Shown here: positions 1 to 8,851 of the stretch, piece after piece | Numbering within the stretch: position 1 is the stretch's first letter | How the letters are laid out: each line of letters begins with the position of its first letter | NCBI GenBank assembly: GCA_963763085.1 | Contig: CAVXNB010000001.1 | Coordinates: 558,001-622,000 of the forward strand | Reading direction: 5' to 3' | From: CAVXNB01 sp963763085 | Lineage (GTDB): Bacteria > Actinomycetota > Acidimicrobiia > Acidimicrobiales > Bog-793 | DNA length: 64,000 nucleotides | The notes under the pieces: generated by a model | What the model was told of the DNA's origin: nothing | Database searches by the model: none | What the model saw: only the letters and a program-made list of their open reading frames with translations | Position numbers and translations under genes: made by a program

Positions 1-755
1 ACGAGGCCCTTGGTCATCACATCGTAGGAACCGACCTTCCAGAGCGAGGTGAGCTGGCGTGGCCATCCGCGGTTGCGCCAGCTGAAGGAACCGGCCGGCG
101 GCCGGAACAACGCAGCCCGCTGAGCTGCGGCATCCGTCTCGGATATGGCGTAGTGAGCGGCCTTGAACCGCAGAGGCGAGTAGTCGAGCAGCGAGAGAAG
201 CTGCTGCAGTCTGACGGTCGATCCGTCGGCGATCCGGAACCTGATGACCAGTCGCCGCTGGAGGTGCCCCCCGTCGGCTGCCCGCACCCCTCGGCTTCCA
301 GCGGGAACGATGACCGTGACGTCCGTGAGGGGCAGGTACGCCATCGCGGGAACGAACATGATGCTGCGACTCCCGTCCCCTGTGACCTTCCAATGGCCGG
401 GCTCGGCTGGCGTGAGCCTCGGCATCGGCGACCCTGGAGCGATCGCCGTCGAGAAGGTGACCCTGATCTCGGAGGTGCCGTTCACCGAGGTCCGGCCGCG
501 GGCAGGAGAATACGAGGTCACGTGGATGGGCGGCGGAGGTTGCGTCGAAGTCGGCGGGCTGGTCGTGGAGCTGGTCGTCGCGCTGGTCGGCGGAACGGAC
601 GTGGACGTGCCAGGTGTCTGGTGCGGGGACGACGCTGGGTGCCGGCTCGTCACCACCGCGGCGGCGATCCCAGCTCCGACCAGGACCGTCGCGGCGACTG
701 CCAACAGGCGAAGTGGCGTGAACGTCACAGTCCAGCGTCGGGGTGAGTCGGCCAC
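1..755 (-). CDS. Partial L,D-transpeptidase-type cell-wall protein (Ig-like plus peptidoglycan-binding part)
   Basis: The gene runs off the left edge, so only about 250 N-terminal residues are visible and the catalytic YkuD domain is not. The GTG start at 755 follows a GGAGAGG ribosome site. Residues 1-35 form a signal anchor (VAATVLVGAGIAAAVV). A Ser/Thr/Pro-rich linker follows, then an Ig-like module beginning near HVTSYSPARG. The visible C-terminus contains GSFSWRNRGWP and LTSLWKVG...VMTKG, a pattern I know from the linker and peptidoglycan-binding region of actinobacterial L,D-transpeptidases, which cross-link peptidoglycan outside the membrane. The assignment rests on that resemblance alone. 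Confidence 0.7.
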   Translation of the reverse strand, partial: MADSPRRWTVTFTPLRLLAVAATVLVGAGIAAAVVTSRHPASSPHQTPGTSTSVPPTSATTSSTTSPPTSTQPPPPIHVTSYSPARGRTSVNGTSEIRVTFSTAIAPGSPMPRLTPAEPGHWKVTGDGSRSIMFVPAMAYLPLTDVTVIVPAGSRGVRAADGGHLQRRLVIRFRIADGSTVRLQQLLSLLDYSPLRFKAAHYAISETDAAAQRAALFRPPAGSFSWRNRGWPRQLTSLWKVGSYDVMTKGL

Positions 756-897
756 TGCCTCTCCGCTTGCTTCGAGCGATCGGTCGGTCGATGGGTGAAG
801 TGCTCCTGGTGAATTTACGACAGCCGCACGATGTGGCGGTGTCGCGCGGCTCCCGATGCCCCGCCCAGCGGCGAACGCGCCCGCATGTGGGCAACGT

Positions 898-936
898 GGG
901 CGGGATTTCCGGGCTATAGCACCGGTAATCCCGCCC
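898..936 (-). terminator. Hairpin downstream of the zinc-ribbon gene
   Basis: A perfect 10-bp inverted repeat (gggcgggatt / aatcccgccc) with a 19-nt loop starts 25 bp after the stop of the minus-strand gene at 961. It has no clear T-run, so it may be a transcript-end stabiliser rather than a strong intrinsic terminator. Confidence 0.5.
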
Positions 937-960
937 AGGTTCGTGGTGCTATCGAGACCG

Positions 961-1398
961 TTACGAACCGCCAGACTCGACCGACCGCCGGCACTCAGGG
1001 CATAGATCAGCGACGACGATGTTGGCACCGACGGTCACGAAAGTCGTGTGGCCCGTCTCGGCCCCGCCGCAGCGAGCGCAGGAGCGACCTGCGTCGTCGG
1101 TTGGGATAGTGGCTATGCAGGCTTGGCAGACCATCGCCGGCGTGTACGCGGGCACCACCGTCATTACGCCCGGGCCGAGGTGGGGGCACATCAGCAGTTC
1201 GCCACCTGAATGCATGCGGTCGAGTCGGTCCTGAAGGACGTCCACAGCCCACTGCTCTGTCGGCATCGTTCGTCGACTCAGCTGGTGGGCGGGGTCGCTC
1301 TGCAGTTGGGAGATGTAGTTGCGAGCGGCAGCTTCGGCCGCCTCACCGTGCTCGGCCGCGTGTGCCCGGCGCACCCTTTCGGATGTCTCGTCGTTCAT
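961..1398 (-). CDS. Small zinc-ribbon-like protein of unknown function
   Basis: This is a 145-residue soluble protein I do not recognise. The first 60 residues are a charged helix rich in Ala, Glu and Arg. The C-terminal half has three CxxC knuckles (CQAC, CARC, CPEC) plus an isolated Cys in LLMCPH, enough to build one or two zinc-binding sites. There is no signal peptide or membrane segment. The hairpin just downstream and the absence of a same-strand neighbour suggest it is monocistronic. A DNA- or RNA-associated zinc ribbon is a guess from the Cys pattern only. Confidence 0.7.
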   Translation of the reverse strand: MNDETSERVRRAHAAEHGEAAEAAARNYISQLQSDPAHQLSRRTMPTEQWAVDVLQDRLDRMHSGGELLMCPHLGPGVMTVVPAYTPAMVCQACIATIPTDDAGRSCARCGGAETGHTTFVTVGANIVVADLCPECRRSVESGGS

Positions 1399-1536
1399 CT
1401 CAAGGCGTCACACTAGGTCCGCCCCCATCGGCAAACGGTCGGCCACACCTCGACTGCCGCGGCGCGAGGAGCGCGACTGTCGGCACGCTCCTCACCCCGC
1501 GGCGCCGAGGACCCCTCCGTCAGCTGCCGGGGGCCC

Positions 1537-1935
1537 TCAGACCAGGTGTGCGTGCTCTTCGCCGACCGCCGATGCTGTTGGAGCCATGTCGACGTTGCGC
1601 TCAGCGGCACATACGTTGACGGCGTATTTCCAGAGCCATGGCTTTCCGTCCACGAAGAGTCGCGGATATTTCCAGATGTTCTGCCCCTCGTCTTCGACGA
1701 AGCGCACCTGATCGAGCGGAAGTCCGGGCATATCGATTCGATGCCTGCCGATGACCGGACCGCAGAGCTCGAAGGCGGATCTGCCGTCTTCCCGGTCGAC
1801 ACGGCCCACAATCGCGAGATGACTGTCGTTGTGCCTCGCCGCGACCTCGCGAGCAAACGCCTCCATGTTGTGGACGGCGTTCTCGGCGTTCGCACCCGGG
1901 ACGTCGCCTGTGCCGGGATCGATGTAGGTGATCAA
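1537..1935 (-). CDS. Hypothetical protein, 132 residues
   Basis: An intact reading frame starts MITYIDPGTG. It has mixed alpha/beta character, with aromatic-rich segments IWKYPRLFVDG and PWLWKYAVNVC near residues 88-110. There is no signal peptide and no recognised motif. Competing frames on both strands give low-complexity Arg-rich products, so this frame is preferred. The sequence upstream of the start on the minus strand (about 1936-1970) is purine-rich and could hold the ribosome site. Confidence 0.6.
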   Translation of the reverse strand: MITYIDPGTGDVPGANAENAVHNMEAFAREVAARHNDSHLAIVGRVDREDGRSAFELCGPVIGRHRIDMPGLPLDQVRFVEDEGQNIWKYPRLFVDGKPWLWKYAVNVCAAERNVDMAPTASAVGEEHAHLV

Positions 1936-2262
1936 GAGCTCTTCCTCGCCGCGCTCATTCCAAGTCTCCCCTTCTCAGTAACCTCCGGACGCGAGCAGAC
2001 GCGTGAAGCCAGCGGCGGACCCCGACTCGAGCTGTCGTCGCCCGAAGCCGGAGGGCACGCAAGGACTAGACGGCCCCCGCGGGCTGCGCTGGTGGAAACG
2101 TTTTCCATTGATCGGGGCCGCTCCCACACAGCCTTCTCACGTGGATCTTACGCGCGTGAAATTGTGGCTTCCTAGAGGACAACATGGGGATTACGAGGAT
2201 TTTCAGTGGTTTTCGCGCACACGTTGCGAGCGGCCGCGCGGCCGATCGGTCAATCTGGTGTC
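1936..2262. other. Intergenic region without recognised gene
   Basis: This stretch between two divergent genes has long open frames on both strands, but they are Arg/Ser/Pro-rich and show no protein-like pattern. I see no repeat, tRNA or convincing promoter. It presumably holds the promoters of the flanking genes. Confidence 0.4.
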
Positions 2263-3276
2263 ATGATCCAGAGACCGATCGCCGGCCGGCCGGTGGCCCC
2301 GAGCGTCGACGAGCTGCTGGCCGGTGCCGGACCTCGCCGGCCGATGCAGACCGCCGACTCCAAGTCGGGAGCCCGATTCGAGCGCGTCACAATCGACGGC
2401 CAACCTCACGTCGTGAAGTACCTCCATGTCGACGACGATTGGATCATGCGCTCGAGCGGCGACGTCGGTTGCCGGCCGCTGCAGGTCTGGCGCTCCGGCC
2501 TGCTCGACCTGGTGCCGGACTGCATCGACCATGCCGTCGTAGGAGCAGCATCCGGCCTTGGCCGTAACGGGTGGGGTGCGGCGCTCCTCATGCGCGACGT
2601 CTCGGACTGGTTGGTGCCCGAGGGCGACGACGCGGTGCCTCTCGACCAGCACCTGGGCTTCCTCGACCACATGGCCGCGTTGCACTCCACGTTCTGGGGC
2701 TGGTCCGACGACCTCGAGCTGACGCCATCCCAGCACCGCTACCTCGAGTTCAGTCCGGAGAGCATGGAGCTGGAAGCGGCGAAGGGCTGGCCCGACGCGG
2801 TGCCCCCGCTGATCGTGGAGGGTTGGAAACGGTTCGCCGCGGTGGCTGGCAGCATCGCTGATCCCGTGGGCGAGCTGGTACACGACCCATCGCCGCTGGT
2901 CGCCGGCATAAGCCTTGCCCCGCAGACCTTTCTGCACGGCGACTGGAAGATGGGCAATCTCGGCAGCCGGCCCGACGGACGCACCATCTTGCTCGACTGG
3001 GCGATGCCGGGACAGGGATGCCCCACCGCGGACCTGGCCTGGTACCTGGCTCTCAATTCCGCCCGGCTTCCGCAGCCCAAGGAATCCGCAATCGACGCCT
3101 ACCACCGGGCCCTCGGACTCCACGGCGTGGCCACCGATGGCTGGTGGGAGCGCTCGCTTGAACTGGCCCTGTTGGGGAGCGTGGTCAATTTCGGGTGGGA
3201 GAAGGCACTTGGCGGTCACGGGACTGAGCTGACCTGGTGGCTGTCGGCGGCGGAGGCGGGCCTGCGATGGCTCTGA
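2263..3276 (+). CDS. Aminoglycoside/choline-kinase-like phosphotransferase
   Basis: The fold is APH-like, the family that phosphorylates small hydroxylated substrates with ATP. The Brenner motif is visible as FLHGDWKMGNL (catalytic Asp and Mg-binding Asn), followed by TILLDWAMPGQG with the metal-binding Asp, and then a helical cap segment GCPTADLAWYLALN. The ATG at 2263 is preferred over an in-frame start 57 bp upstream because the upstream residues are not family-like. At 337 residues it is a normal length. The next gene, a methyltransferase, follows about 70 bp downstream on the same strand. The substrate cannot be told from sequence. Confidence 0.8.
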   Translation: MIQRPIAGRPVAPSVDELLAGAGPRRPMQTADSKSGARFERVTIDGQPHVVKYLHVDDDWIMRSSGDVGCRPLQVWRSGLLDLVPDCIDHAVVGAASGLGRNGWGAALLMRDVSDWLVPEGDDAVPLDQHLGFLDHMAALHSTFWGWSDDLELTPSQHRYLEFSPESMELEAAKGWPDAVPPLIVEGWKRFAAVAGSIADPVGELVHDPSPLVAGISLAPQTFLHGDWKMGNLGSRPDGRTILLDWAMPGQGCPTADLAWYLALNSARLPQPKESAIDAYHRALGLHGVATDGWWERSLELALLGSVVNFGWEKALGGHGTELTWWLSAAEAGLRWL

Positions 3277-3343
3277 TCGCCGCGTGGGTCCCGACGCCCT
3301 CACGGGCCGACTCCGCCGACCGGGAATACGACCGTCCGGCGCG

Positions 3344-4135
3344 ATGGCCGTGACGCCCGAGTACGGCACACCGGACGTCTGGGCCGAGAAGGTCGACCCC
3401 GTCTACGAGGCCCTGGGTGCCGCTGTCGTCGCGGCCAGCCCGGTGCGCCTGTCGGGTCGTCTGATCGCCGATCTCGGCGCCGGTACAGGAGCCACGAGCC
3501 GGGCCATCGTACGGGTGGGGGGTCGCCCGGTGGCGGTCGACGTTTCCTATCCGATGCTCGCCCATCGACGGACCGAGCGACCTTGGGCTGTCGTGGCCGA
3601 CATCACCGCTCTGCCGATTGCCGCGCACAGCCTGGGCGGCGCCATAGCCGCCTTCTCGCTGTCGCACACCGACGATCCGGGCGCTGCTCTCGCGGAAGCG
3701 GCTCGCGTGACCCAACCCGGCGGGCCGGTGCTGGCGGGCGTGTTCGCGGACACAGGCTCACGTCATCCGGCCGGCCCGATCCTCGACCGGCTGGCCGCTC
3801 AGAGGGGATGGGCGCCTCCGTCGTGGTACCTGCACCTCAAGCAGGATCTCGAGCCCCGCATGGCCGACGCCTCGGAATTGACTCGTCTGGCCGCGTCGGC
3901 GGGGCTGATCGACATCACCCTGTTCGACTGCGAGGTCGACGCCGGCCTGGACACAGCGGAGGACTTCGTCGGCTGGCGACTCGGACATCCCGCCATGGCG
4001 CCCTTCGTGGCCCAGCTTCCGCCGGCCGAACGCCTGGCCCTCGAGGCCGAAGCCGTCGCCGAGGTAGGCGTCCGTCTCGAGCCCCTTCGACTCGCGGTCC
4101 GCATCCTGTTCGGCAAGGCTCCCGCCACCTGCTGA
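3344..4135 (+). CDS. Class I SAM-dependent methyltransferase
   Basis: The Rossmann-fold methyltransferase shows motif I as IADLGAGTGATS near residue 46, an acidic residue ending strand 2 (VAVDVS), VVADITALP as motif II/III, and a motif IV-like region IAAFSLSHTDDP. A C-terminal extension of about 90 residues includes conserved-looking acid and aromatic residues. MAVTPEYG at 3344 is taken as the start, because the 20 upstream codons are Arg/Pro-rich and unlike the family. It probably forms a two-gene unit with the phosphotransferase. The substrate is unknown, with UbiE/Type 11 the nearest general class. Confidence 0.75.
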   Translation: MAVTPEYGTPDVWAEKVDPVYEALGAAVVAASPVRLSGRLIADLGAGTGATSRAIVRVGGRPVAVDVSYPMLAHRRTERPWAVVADITALPIAAHSLGGAIAAFSLSHTDDPGAALAEAARVTQPGGPVLAGVFADTGSRHPAGPILDRLAAQRGWAPPSWYLHLKQDLEPRMADASELTRLAASAGLIDITLFDCEVDAGLDTAEDFVGWRLGHPAMAPFVAQLPPAERLALEAEAVAEVGVRLEPLRLAVRILFGKAPATC

Positions 4136-4185
4136 GAGCCGGCTGGGCGGCTGCCGGCCTGAGTCGCCAGTCGATCGACCTCTTC

Positions 4186-5286
4186 TCAGGGACGGCGGAT
4201 GTCAATCGCCGACGCGGCCGTCCGGAGGCGGACAGCCGGGCGGGAGCGGCGGCGGGCCGCAAGCACGAGAGCAGCCGCGAAAATGGAACCGGCAAGAGCG
4301 GGAAGGCCGATCGCCATCGACGTCTCGGGAATCTCAGCCGGCGGCCCCGTGAGGGGGGCGTTCTGACCGGTCGTCGCGTGGATGAACTCGGACTGGCCGG
4401 CGGTCGAGAACGACCAGGCGGCGCCGGCGTCGAAGTACATGACTGCTTGAGCGTCGACCGACCTCGCCCCCGCAATCAGACCGTCGATCTGGGAGAGGTT
4501 GTTGGGGCTCGTTGCCGCCACACCGGTCTCGGCGATGATGAACGAATACCCACCACTGCTCGCCGACTCGACATCCCTGACACTCTGGGAGAAGGTATTC
4601 GCCCAAGTAGAGGCTCCGTTCCGGAGGTAGCCGTCGAGTCCTATCACATTCACGTGCGGATTCGGGTAGCCGTTGCCAGGCCAGTAGCTGTCTACAGAGG
4701 CCGCGTCCTGTTCAACATTTGGCGCCCACACCCAGGTGACATTCGGTGCGATCGAGCTGATTACGGTGGTCACGTGCTGCCACGCCGCGATCCATTGAGA
4801 AGGGGTTATCTCGGTGTCTCCCCATGGGTACCAGGCACCGTTCATCTCATGGTCGAACGTGAGCATCACGGGATGACCAAAGGCCTTCACCGCCTCGGCA
4901 TAGGTCGTCAGATAGGCATCATACTTTCCGTTGATCACGCTCGTGACGGGGACGCCGGTTGAGTCGCACGGGTTGTCGCAGGTTTGAAGCTCCGCGAACG
5001 TCTCGGTGCCGGTGTTCCAAGCTGCCTCAGCTTCGGCGGTCCGGAAACCTTCCTGCCACGCATAGTACTGAATGGCATACGCGGGCGTGACCGGAAAGGT
5101 GTAGTGGAGATCGTTGCTGTTTCGAAACAATCCGATCTGGATCGAACCGCCCGTCCCAGTGTCCGCCGTAGCGGCTGCGGATGGCAGCGCCGCAGCGAGA
5201 GAAAGAAACGTGATTGCACCGGCGACTACCATCAATGCAGGCAAGTAGGTGGCAATGGTCCGGAGGCTTTGTGGTGGTCCCTTCAT
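4186..5286 (-). CDS. Secreted GH26-like glycoside hydrolase with C-terminal wall anchor
   Basis: The signal peptide is ATYLPALMVVAGAITFLSLAAALPSAAA. The mature domain has the GH26/beta-mannanase signature HEMNGAWYPWG near residue 145 (acid/base Glu) and IIAETGVAA near residue 253 (candidate nucleophile Glu), with TWVWAPN between them. It would cleave beta-mannan or a related glycan outside the cell. The C-terminus reads PAEIPETS, then a hydrophobic helix, then RRRSRP, which is an LPXTG-like sorting layout. ATG at 5286 starts just before the signal peptide, and longer in-frame starts add unlikely residues. The exact substrate is inferred from family only. Confidence 0.78.
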   Translation of the reverse strand: MKGPPQSLRTIATYLPALMVVAGAITFLSLAAALPSAAATADTGTGGSIQIGLFRNSNDLHYTFPVTPAYAIQYYAWQEGFRTAEAEAAWNTGTETFAELQTCDNPCDSTGVPVTSVINGKYDAYLTTYAEAVKAFGHPVMLTFDHEMNGAWYPWGDTEITPSQWIAAWQHVTTVISSIAPNVTWVWAPNVEQDAASVDSYWPGNGYPNPHVNVIGLDGYLRNGASTWANTFSQSVRDVESASSGGYSFIIAETGVAATSPNNLSQIDGLIAGARSVDAQAVMYFDAGAAWSFSTAGQSEFIHATTGQNAPLTGPPAEIPETSMAIGLPALAGSIFAAALVLAARRRSRPAVRLRTAASAIDIRRP

Positions 5287-5471
5287 TATCTGCACAATCG
5301 TTCGCTCGCCGTGAGTTGGAGCATAGTCCGTGCGCTGCGTGCGGCTGGGACGGTAGCACGCCGAACGTGAATGGCAAGTGAATACCGTCTGCCATATTCG
5401 TAAACTTCTGTCGCCTTGCAACCGCAGCCAGCGGCATGACCCGGCCATCCCTGCAGGCCACGCCACCCGTG

Positions 5472-6275
5472 TCACGTGCTCGAGCCGAGGTCTCGATGGA
5501 AGGCCCAAATCTTGCCGATCGCTCGAAACCCAATTCGTCCGTACAGGTTCTTCGGCCAGTCACGGTCGTCGGCAACGATGAAGGTCAGGTCGTGATCGGA
5601 CGACCGCGCGAGTTCGGTTGCGTGGGTGACGAGCGTACGTGCGAACCCGCGACCTCGTTCCGCCGGCACCGTGTAGACGTCCTCCACCCAAGCGGTGCTC
5701 CCGTCGGAACGCAACTTCGTGATGGCCGCAGGATCGCCGCCACGGTCGAGGCGTCCGAAGATCTGCTCGTTCCACAGAGCTCCTTCGCGCCGGTTGTACT
5801 CGTCCACCTGGTCGAGGGCGTCCGCCGAGATGTCCGGGCGCTCCTCGACGATCCAGCGCCTCATCAACGCCGACATCTGCGGCTCGGTCAGCGCGATGAC
5901 AGCGGTCGTGTCGACGGCGCGATCCGGCGCACCTTCCAGGGTCATGAGCACCTCGCAGTCGACCCGCCAACCGGCTGCACCGAAAGACTCCTCGAGCAGA
6001 CGGCCTGCGGCGTCGTCCTCTACCACGACGTGACGGTAGGGCAGGTCGCCCTGGTGCTGATCAGCGAGCGCGACGACGTCGGGAAAGCTCGCCCGCCCGG
6101 TCACGCGCAATTGGTTCAACGTCCAGACCAGGGGAAGCGAGCCGCACCGCGCGACCCAGCCTGATTCGACGGGTCGAATCTCCTCTGCCAGCGACCTCAC
6201 GGTTCGATCGAGATTCTCCACAATTCGGCCGAACAAGGCGGCGTCGTCATCGCGACTCCCCGGCAGTGTCGTCAT
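5472..6275 (-). CDS. GNAT-family N-acetyltransferase
   Basis: The C-terminal GNAT domain has the acetyl-CoA pyrophosphate loop AERGRGFARTLV (a Q/RxxGxG/A-type signature) and the late strand-helix NLYGRIGFRAIGKIWAFHR typical of the family. The N-terminal 110 residues form a second, weaker GNAT-like half (ESGWVARCGSLPLVWTLNQL), so the protein may be a two-GNAT architecture with one degenerate half. It is cytosolic, 267 residues long, and starts at ATG 6275. It is divergent from the promoter at 6339. The substrate is unknown. Confidence 0.75.
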   Translation of the reverse strand: MTTLPGSRDDDAALFGRIVENLDRTVRSLAEEIRPVESGWVARCGSLPLVWTLNQLRVTGRASFPDVVALADQHQGDLPYRHVVVEDDAAGRLLEESFGAAGWRVDCEVLMTLEGAPDRAVDTTAVIALTEPQMSALMRRWIVEERPDISADALDQVDEYNRREGALWNEQIFGRLDRGGDPAAITKLRSDGSTAWVEDVYTVPAERGRGFARTLVTHATELARSSDHDLTFIVADDRDWPKNLYGRIGFRAIGKIWAFHRDLGSST

Positions 6276-6338
6276 GGTTCCTCAAGCTATCGGCCACGGT
6301 CGGGACCGACCGGCACGACCGTTGCCGATCGATCCATA

Positions 6339-6367
6339 TTTGACACGGCCTACCCGGGGCGTATGAT
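6339..6367 (+). promoter_or_regulatory. Consensus-like promoter giving a leaderless transcript
   Basis: TTGACA at 6339-6344 and TATGAT at 6362-6367 are separated by exactly 17 nt. Only 6 nt lie between the -10 box and the GTG start at 6374. Transcription should therefore start at or next to the start codon, and no ribosome site is present. Confidence 0.75.
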
Positions 6368-6373
6368 CCCAGT

Positions 6374-8806
6374 GTGTCTAGTACCACGCCGAAGGTGGGA
6401 GATCGCCCTATCGATCCCGAGCCTTCGGACGAGCCAGCACCGCAGCGGGCGACGGCCTCGTCGCCGGGCACCGAAGCGCTGATTCCCGAGGCTCGTCGAC
6501 GACAGCGCCGGCGCTGGCTCGCAATCGGTGCTGCGCTCCTGATCGCGACGTTCGGAGGTTGGCTCGTTGCGAACGCCTCGAGCGGAGGCCACGCTCGAAA
6601 GGCTCCGCCGTCGAAGCGGCCCGCGCCCAGTCACAGCGCCTCGGGCGGCATCAACGTGACGAGACACGTGAGGGGGCGGCTGGCAGGGCCGTTGCAACCT
6701 TCCCGCCAGTTCGGGCAAGTGGTATCGGTTGGCAATGAGCTCTTCGCCACCGCACAGCTATGCCCGCCCTTCATGCCTGGGAGCCCGGCATGCAAGGGGC
6801 AAATCGTCGTCTCGAAGGACGGCGGCAGGGACTGGTCCGTAGAGCTCTCGAGCCCGATGCTGATGGACGACCTTGCCTTTGCCGGCCGGCTTCACGGCTG
6901 GGCGACGGCAGGAGGCCCTTCTCAAGATGGGTGTGGTCCGCCGACGGTCCCCTGCGGGGACGAGGTGCTGAAGTCGTCGACCTCGAATGGCGGCCTCGTG
7001 TGGCGCGGGGTCAAAGCCCTGCGCGGCTCGCCTGCAGCATTCCTGGCGTTGTCGGGGAGCGCCGCCGTCGTGAGTGACGACACGTGCAAGTACGGGATCT
7101 GGATCTGTCATGCGAGTGTCCTCGCGACCCAAGATGGCGGCAGGACCTGGAACAAAGTCCGGACTCCTCCAGGGCTTGTGGTCGGCCTTGCACGTTGGCC
7201 CGGCGAGATCATCGCTCTCGAGTTGGTCAACCTACCGCGCTACGAACAACAGTACGGAGGCAGACTAGGTGCCGGCGGGATCGAAGTGATCGAGATGCCG
7301 CTCGCCGGCGCACCGACCGGGGGAGGTCCGCTCCCTCCACGCGCGTCCTTTCATGAGCTCGGAATGATCTCGGTCGATCAACCGCTGCAATCGAACGCGT
7401 CCGTGCAGTTTGTCGCCGATGGGCCGGGGGCGGCCGTTGCGACGGTGAGCGACCCCCTCCAGTGCGGTCCTCACGGTACCTGTCCGCTCACGGTGGCATG
7501 GACCTCGGACTGGGGCGGGAGCTGGTCGACAGACGAACCCGGCTCCGGTCAACCCGTCCGCGGGGTGGGCTGCCCGGTTGCCTATTCGCTCGCAGCCGGA
7601 CCGCCGGGCGACGTGGCGATCGGAGAAGCGTCGAATCCGAACTGCGGAGGAGCGATGCCCTTCGGGGCCATCATCGCTAGCTACGACGGAGGTGCGTCCT
7701 TCACGACGATCAAGCAGTGGCCGAGGTCTTATGTTGGCGAGATCTCCTGGGACGGCAGGTCCGTGTATGCCTCGGAGTTGGACTCGCTGCTGGTTGGAAC
7801 GGTTCCGAGTGGCGCAGCCAAGGCTCGCCCCTGGGAACAGCTCACGCCCTCCTTGCAACCCGTGCAGGCGATCACTTGGGTTGGTAGGCGCGACGGGGTT
7901 GGTTTCGGATCGGCAACCGATGACGGTTCGATCCTTCGGACTACCGATGGCGGTCGGACGTGGTCGCAAATCGGGGACGTGCCGGCCTACCTGGCGTCGG
8001 GCGGTTTCTCGGGGCGCGTCGGTTACGCCGTGGCGCTGACCCTGCCACTCTCAGGAGCGCGGGTCCGCGCCGACTATCCGCCTCCCGGCTCCCCCGCTAG
8101 CTCGTTGGCGACAGCCCCGCAGGATCGCCAATATCTCCTCCGCACGAACGATGGAGGCGTTCATTGGGTCGTGGTGAACGAGCTTGCGTTCGCGGACAAA
8201 CCCGGGCCGGGCGACGAGTTCAACTCGATATGTCCCCAGGGGGATGCGGCGAGTCTCGCCGTGAGCTCACCGCAACGGCTTCAGATCGGCGAGAATCCGT
8301 TGGCATCCTGCCTTGATGAGCCCGGACTGACAGAGAGTGACGAAGCACCCATCTGGTCGAGCAAGAACGAGGGCGCATCGTTCGTTGCCGCTTCTACCGT
8401 CATCGGGCCCGCGAATGCAACGGTCTCGATACCGCCGTCACTCGCGGCTGATGGGGCCGGTCTCGAAGTGATCGGCACGACGCTGTACGTGAGGTCGGCG
8501 CCAGCTTCTCCATGGCGGGACATCGGAGTCATTCCGGGCATGCGCCGGCTCAACCTGACCGGTTTTGACTGTGTGAACGCGAGCGTGTCGTTCGTCGACC
8601 TGCAAGGCGAGTCCGGCGGGGCGGGCGAGCTGTTGACGACGATCGACGGTGGTCGGACGTGGACGGCGATCGCCACTCCGGCCGGCGTCGAAGGGACCCC
8701 GAGCTTTGCCACGGCCACAGAAGGAGCCGTGTTCGGTGACGGAGGAACGTACCTCACGACCAATGGCGGGATGGATTGGCGGTCGGCGACGCCGCCGCCG
8801 TCCTGA
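6374..8806 (+). CDS. Membrane-anchored Ycf48/BNR-repeat beta-propeller protein
   Basis: This is an 810-residue protein. A cytosolic tail of about 45 residues is followed by one membrane segment (WLAIGAALLIATFGGWLVA) and a long external region. At least eight Asp-box (BNR) repeats are readable, including SKDGGRDW, TQDGGRTW, TSDWGGSW, SYDGGASF, TTDGGRTW, TNDGGVHW, TIDGGRTW and TTNGGMDW. This matches the Ycf48-like/sialidase-fold propellers common in actinobacterial exoproteins. No sialidase catalytic residues are apparent, so a binding or scaffold role is more likely than catalysis. Translation appears leaderless from GTG 6374. Confidence 0.75.
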   Translation: MSSTTPKVGDRPIDPEPSDEPAPQRATASSPGTEALIPEARRRQRRRWLAIGAALLIATFGGWLVANASSGGHARKAPPSKRPAPSHSASGGINVTRHVRGRLAGPLQPSRQFGQVVSVGNELFATAQLCPPFMPGSPACKGQIVVSKDGGRDWSVELSSPMLMDDLAFAGRLHGWATAGGPSQDGCGPPTVPCGDEVLKSSTSNGGLVWRGVKALRGSPAAFLALSGSAAVVSDDTCKYGIWICHASVLATQDGGRTWNKVRTPPGLVVGLARWPGEIIALELVNLPRYEQQYGGRLGAGGIEVIEMPLAGAPTGGGPLPPRASFHELGMISVDQPLQSNASVQFVADGPGAAVATVSDPLQCGPHGTCPLTVAWTSDWGGSWSTDEPGSGQPVRGVGCPVAYSLAAGPPGDVAIGEASNPNCGGAMPFGAIIASYDGGASFTTIKQWPRSYVGEISWDGRSVYASELDSLLVGTVPSGAAKARPWEQLTPSLQPVQAITWVGRRDGVGFGSATDDGSILRTTDGGRTWSQIGDVPAYLASGGFSGRVGYAVALTLPLSGARVRADYPPPGSPASSLATAPQDRQYLLRTNDGGVHWVVVNELAFADKPGPGDEFNSICPQGDAASLAVSSPQRLQIGENPLASCLDEPGLTESDEAPIWSSKNEGASFVAASTVIGPANATVSIPPSLAADGAGLEVIGTTLYVRSAPASPWRDIGVIPGMRRLNLTGFDCVNASVSFVDLQGESGGAGELLTTIDGGRTWTAIATPAGVEGTPSFATATEGAVFGDGGTYLTTNGGMDWRSATPPPS

Positions 8807-8851
8807 CCAGATGACTGGATTAGCGGAAATCGCAGAGTGCTTCGTATGCCG

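Noticed and set aside
153..798. Two overlapping + strand open frames at the left edge
   Set aside because: They are antisense to the L,D-transpeptidase-like gene, are Arg/Gly-rich, and lack ribosome sites. The minus frame has a signal anchor, recognisable motifs and a GGAGAGG-GTG start.
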